DNA from: Stratiolaelaps scimitus
Taxonomy: Eukaryota > Arthropoda > Arachnida > Mesostigmata > Laelapidae
Direction of reading: 5' to 3'
DNA length: 64,000 nt
Assembly (NCBI GenBank): GCA_019614645.1
Contig: JABWDB010000006.1
Span: 5,146,001 to 5,210,000 of the forward strand
Position numbers and translations under genes: made by a program. Below are positions 63,101 through 64,000 of this stretch, piece by piece (within the stretch, counting starts at the first letter, position 1; every line of letters starts with the position of its first letter). The notes below the pieces were generated by a model that saw nothing but the letters and a program-made list of their open reading frames with translations, did no database searches and was not told the origin of the DNA.

Positions 63101-63886
63101 AAATTATATTGCAAAATTATTTTTCGCTGTAAAGCTATCCCACCACAATTGGCAAACCTTTCCTTCATTTCGCATTTGAATGGCTGGATGATTACTATCG
63201 CTTCGGTCTTAGATAACTCATTGAATGTTTAATGTCGTCTCTTCAAATTTAGATCCTCTTCAAGCTGAATATCGGCGTCGGCTCCGTGTTCAAAACATTC
63301 ATTAGCCGGTTCCGGGCAATTATGAATGAGGAGGTTGAAAAACATCGCAAGAACATTGATCGGGAAAATCCTCGCGACTACGTTGATCACTACCTTCTCG
63401 AACAAGAAAAGGATAAAGAGTTCACTGGTAAGCAGTGGCCTGTTAATTTCGATGATATGGTCGATATAACGGGTGACGTCGTTGGTCTTCTCATTCTTAA
63501 ATAGTTGCTATGAAGAAGAGGTAACGAACCGCGTCTGTAGAGTTCGCAGATATCTTGAATGTCCTTCACTTTGCATTATTTGTAATAGGTGTTATGTAAT
63601 CGATATAACATGGTCGTGTCCTTTGCACAGATGATCTTGTCGGTGGAAATGCAATGGCTTTCTTCCAAGCGGGCAGCGCTACGGTTCGCGTTTCCGTTGA
63701 ATACCTATTGCATTTGATGGCACATATGCCAGAGGTCCAACGGCGCGTGCAGGCTGAGATCGACGAGGTGACAGGCCGATCCCGAGAGGTGACCTGGGAG
63801 GATAGTAAACAGCTCGTCTACACGATGGCCGTTATTGCTGAAAGGCATCGATACTTCACCGTAGCTCCCTTCGGTGTTCAGAGAAG
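60190..63886 (+). CDS. Cytochrome P450, CYP2 clan (third paralogue), truncated by window end
   Basis: Six of an expected eight exons: 60190-60431, 61134-61273, 61630-61739, 62223-62450, 63253-63427, 63631-63886. Exon 1 is one codon shorter than in its neighbours; the other five match them exactly in length and phase. Helix C is WKKHRRF, the I-helix motif is AGSATV (no acidic residue before Thr), and ExxR is ERHR. The exons for PERF and the haem-binding Cys should lie beyond position 64000, so whether the gene is functional cannot be judged here, although all visible exons are open and spliceable. The exon 4 donor is AAT|GTGAGT. An (AG)n tract sits in intron 1. Same ER monooxygenase role expected as for the neighbours. 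Confidence 0.93.
62801..62835 (-). mobile_element. Retroelement 3'-end fragment in P450 intron 4
   Basis: The 22-mer starting TTTATTCAAACATACAGTAG is identical to 17912-17933, and the next dozen bases are similar to those after the SINE insertion there. On the minus strand it ends in AATAAA. It serves as the empty-site reference for the nested SINE at 17934-17989. The right boundary is unclear. Confidence 0.5.
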
Positions 63887-64000
63887 GTCAGCGCTATACG
63901 GTTGTCTTATATGCCTTGCCTGCAATGTTAACTGATCACTCGACGAACGTACTTAAAAACAAGCATAGAAAATGCTTTCCAACAAGTGTTAAAACAAAAC

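Overview
The window looks like nuclear DNA from an arthropod, most likely a mite or other chelicerate (inference). The evidence is short coding exons with GT...AG introns, AATAAA polyadenylation signals, abundant (TA)n microsatellites, SINE, LINE and mariner remnants, and CYP2-clan cytochrome P450 genes. Nothing resembles bacterial or phage organisation.

Layout. The left end (about 2.5-5.0 kb, + strand) carries the 3' part of a multi-exon gene for a predicted secreted protein whose C-terminus resembles the lipid-binding group-7 allergen/BPI-like fold; that family call is weak. From 5 to 28 kb I see no convincing gene, apart from one weak ORF near 12.1 kb. This stretch holds a long (TA)n tract, diverged dispersed repeats, an internally deleted mariner with both terminal inverted repeats, and at least two tRNA-derived SINE families with 16-bp target-site duplications. 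It also holds several GC-rich islands that may be promoters or 5' exons of genes I cannot resolve. Around 28.6-30.3 kb (- strand) there is a candidate gene for an unrecognised secreted protein. From 30.3 to 42 kb the sequence is again mostly non-coding, with two strong adjacent hairpins at about 36.0-36.2 kb and a GC-rich block at 36.5-37.8 kb.

The right third (42-64 kb) is a tandem array of three same-strand CYP2-clan P450 paralogues. The first two are complete at eight exons and 505 codons each; the third is cut by the window edge after exon 6. Exon lengths and intron phases match almost exactly among them (only exon 1 of the third is one codon shorter), so they arose by tandem duplication. 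A 134-164 bp block of exon 6, covering the stretch up to ExxR, is nearly identical in all three while flanking exon sequence is well diverged, which points to recent gene conversion. All three lack the acidic residue normally found before the I-helix threonine. A decayed duplicate of intron 7, exon 8 and 3'UTR lies between the first and second genes and still has a usable splice acceptor. Intron 1 of the second gene contains a decayed LINE reverse transcriptase, and its intron 7 contains a SINE.

The P450s are expected to be microsomal haem monooxygenases acting on small hydrophobic substrates (family knowledge). Substrates cannot be read from sequence. Exon boundaries were assigned by eye from splice motifs, phase continuity and paralogue comparison.
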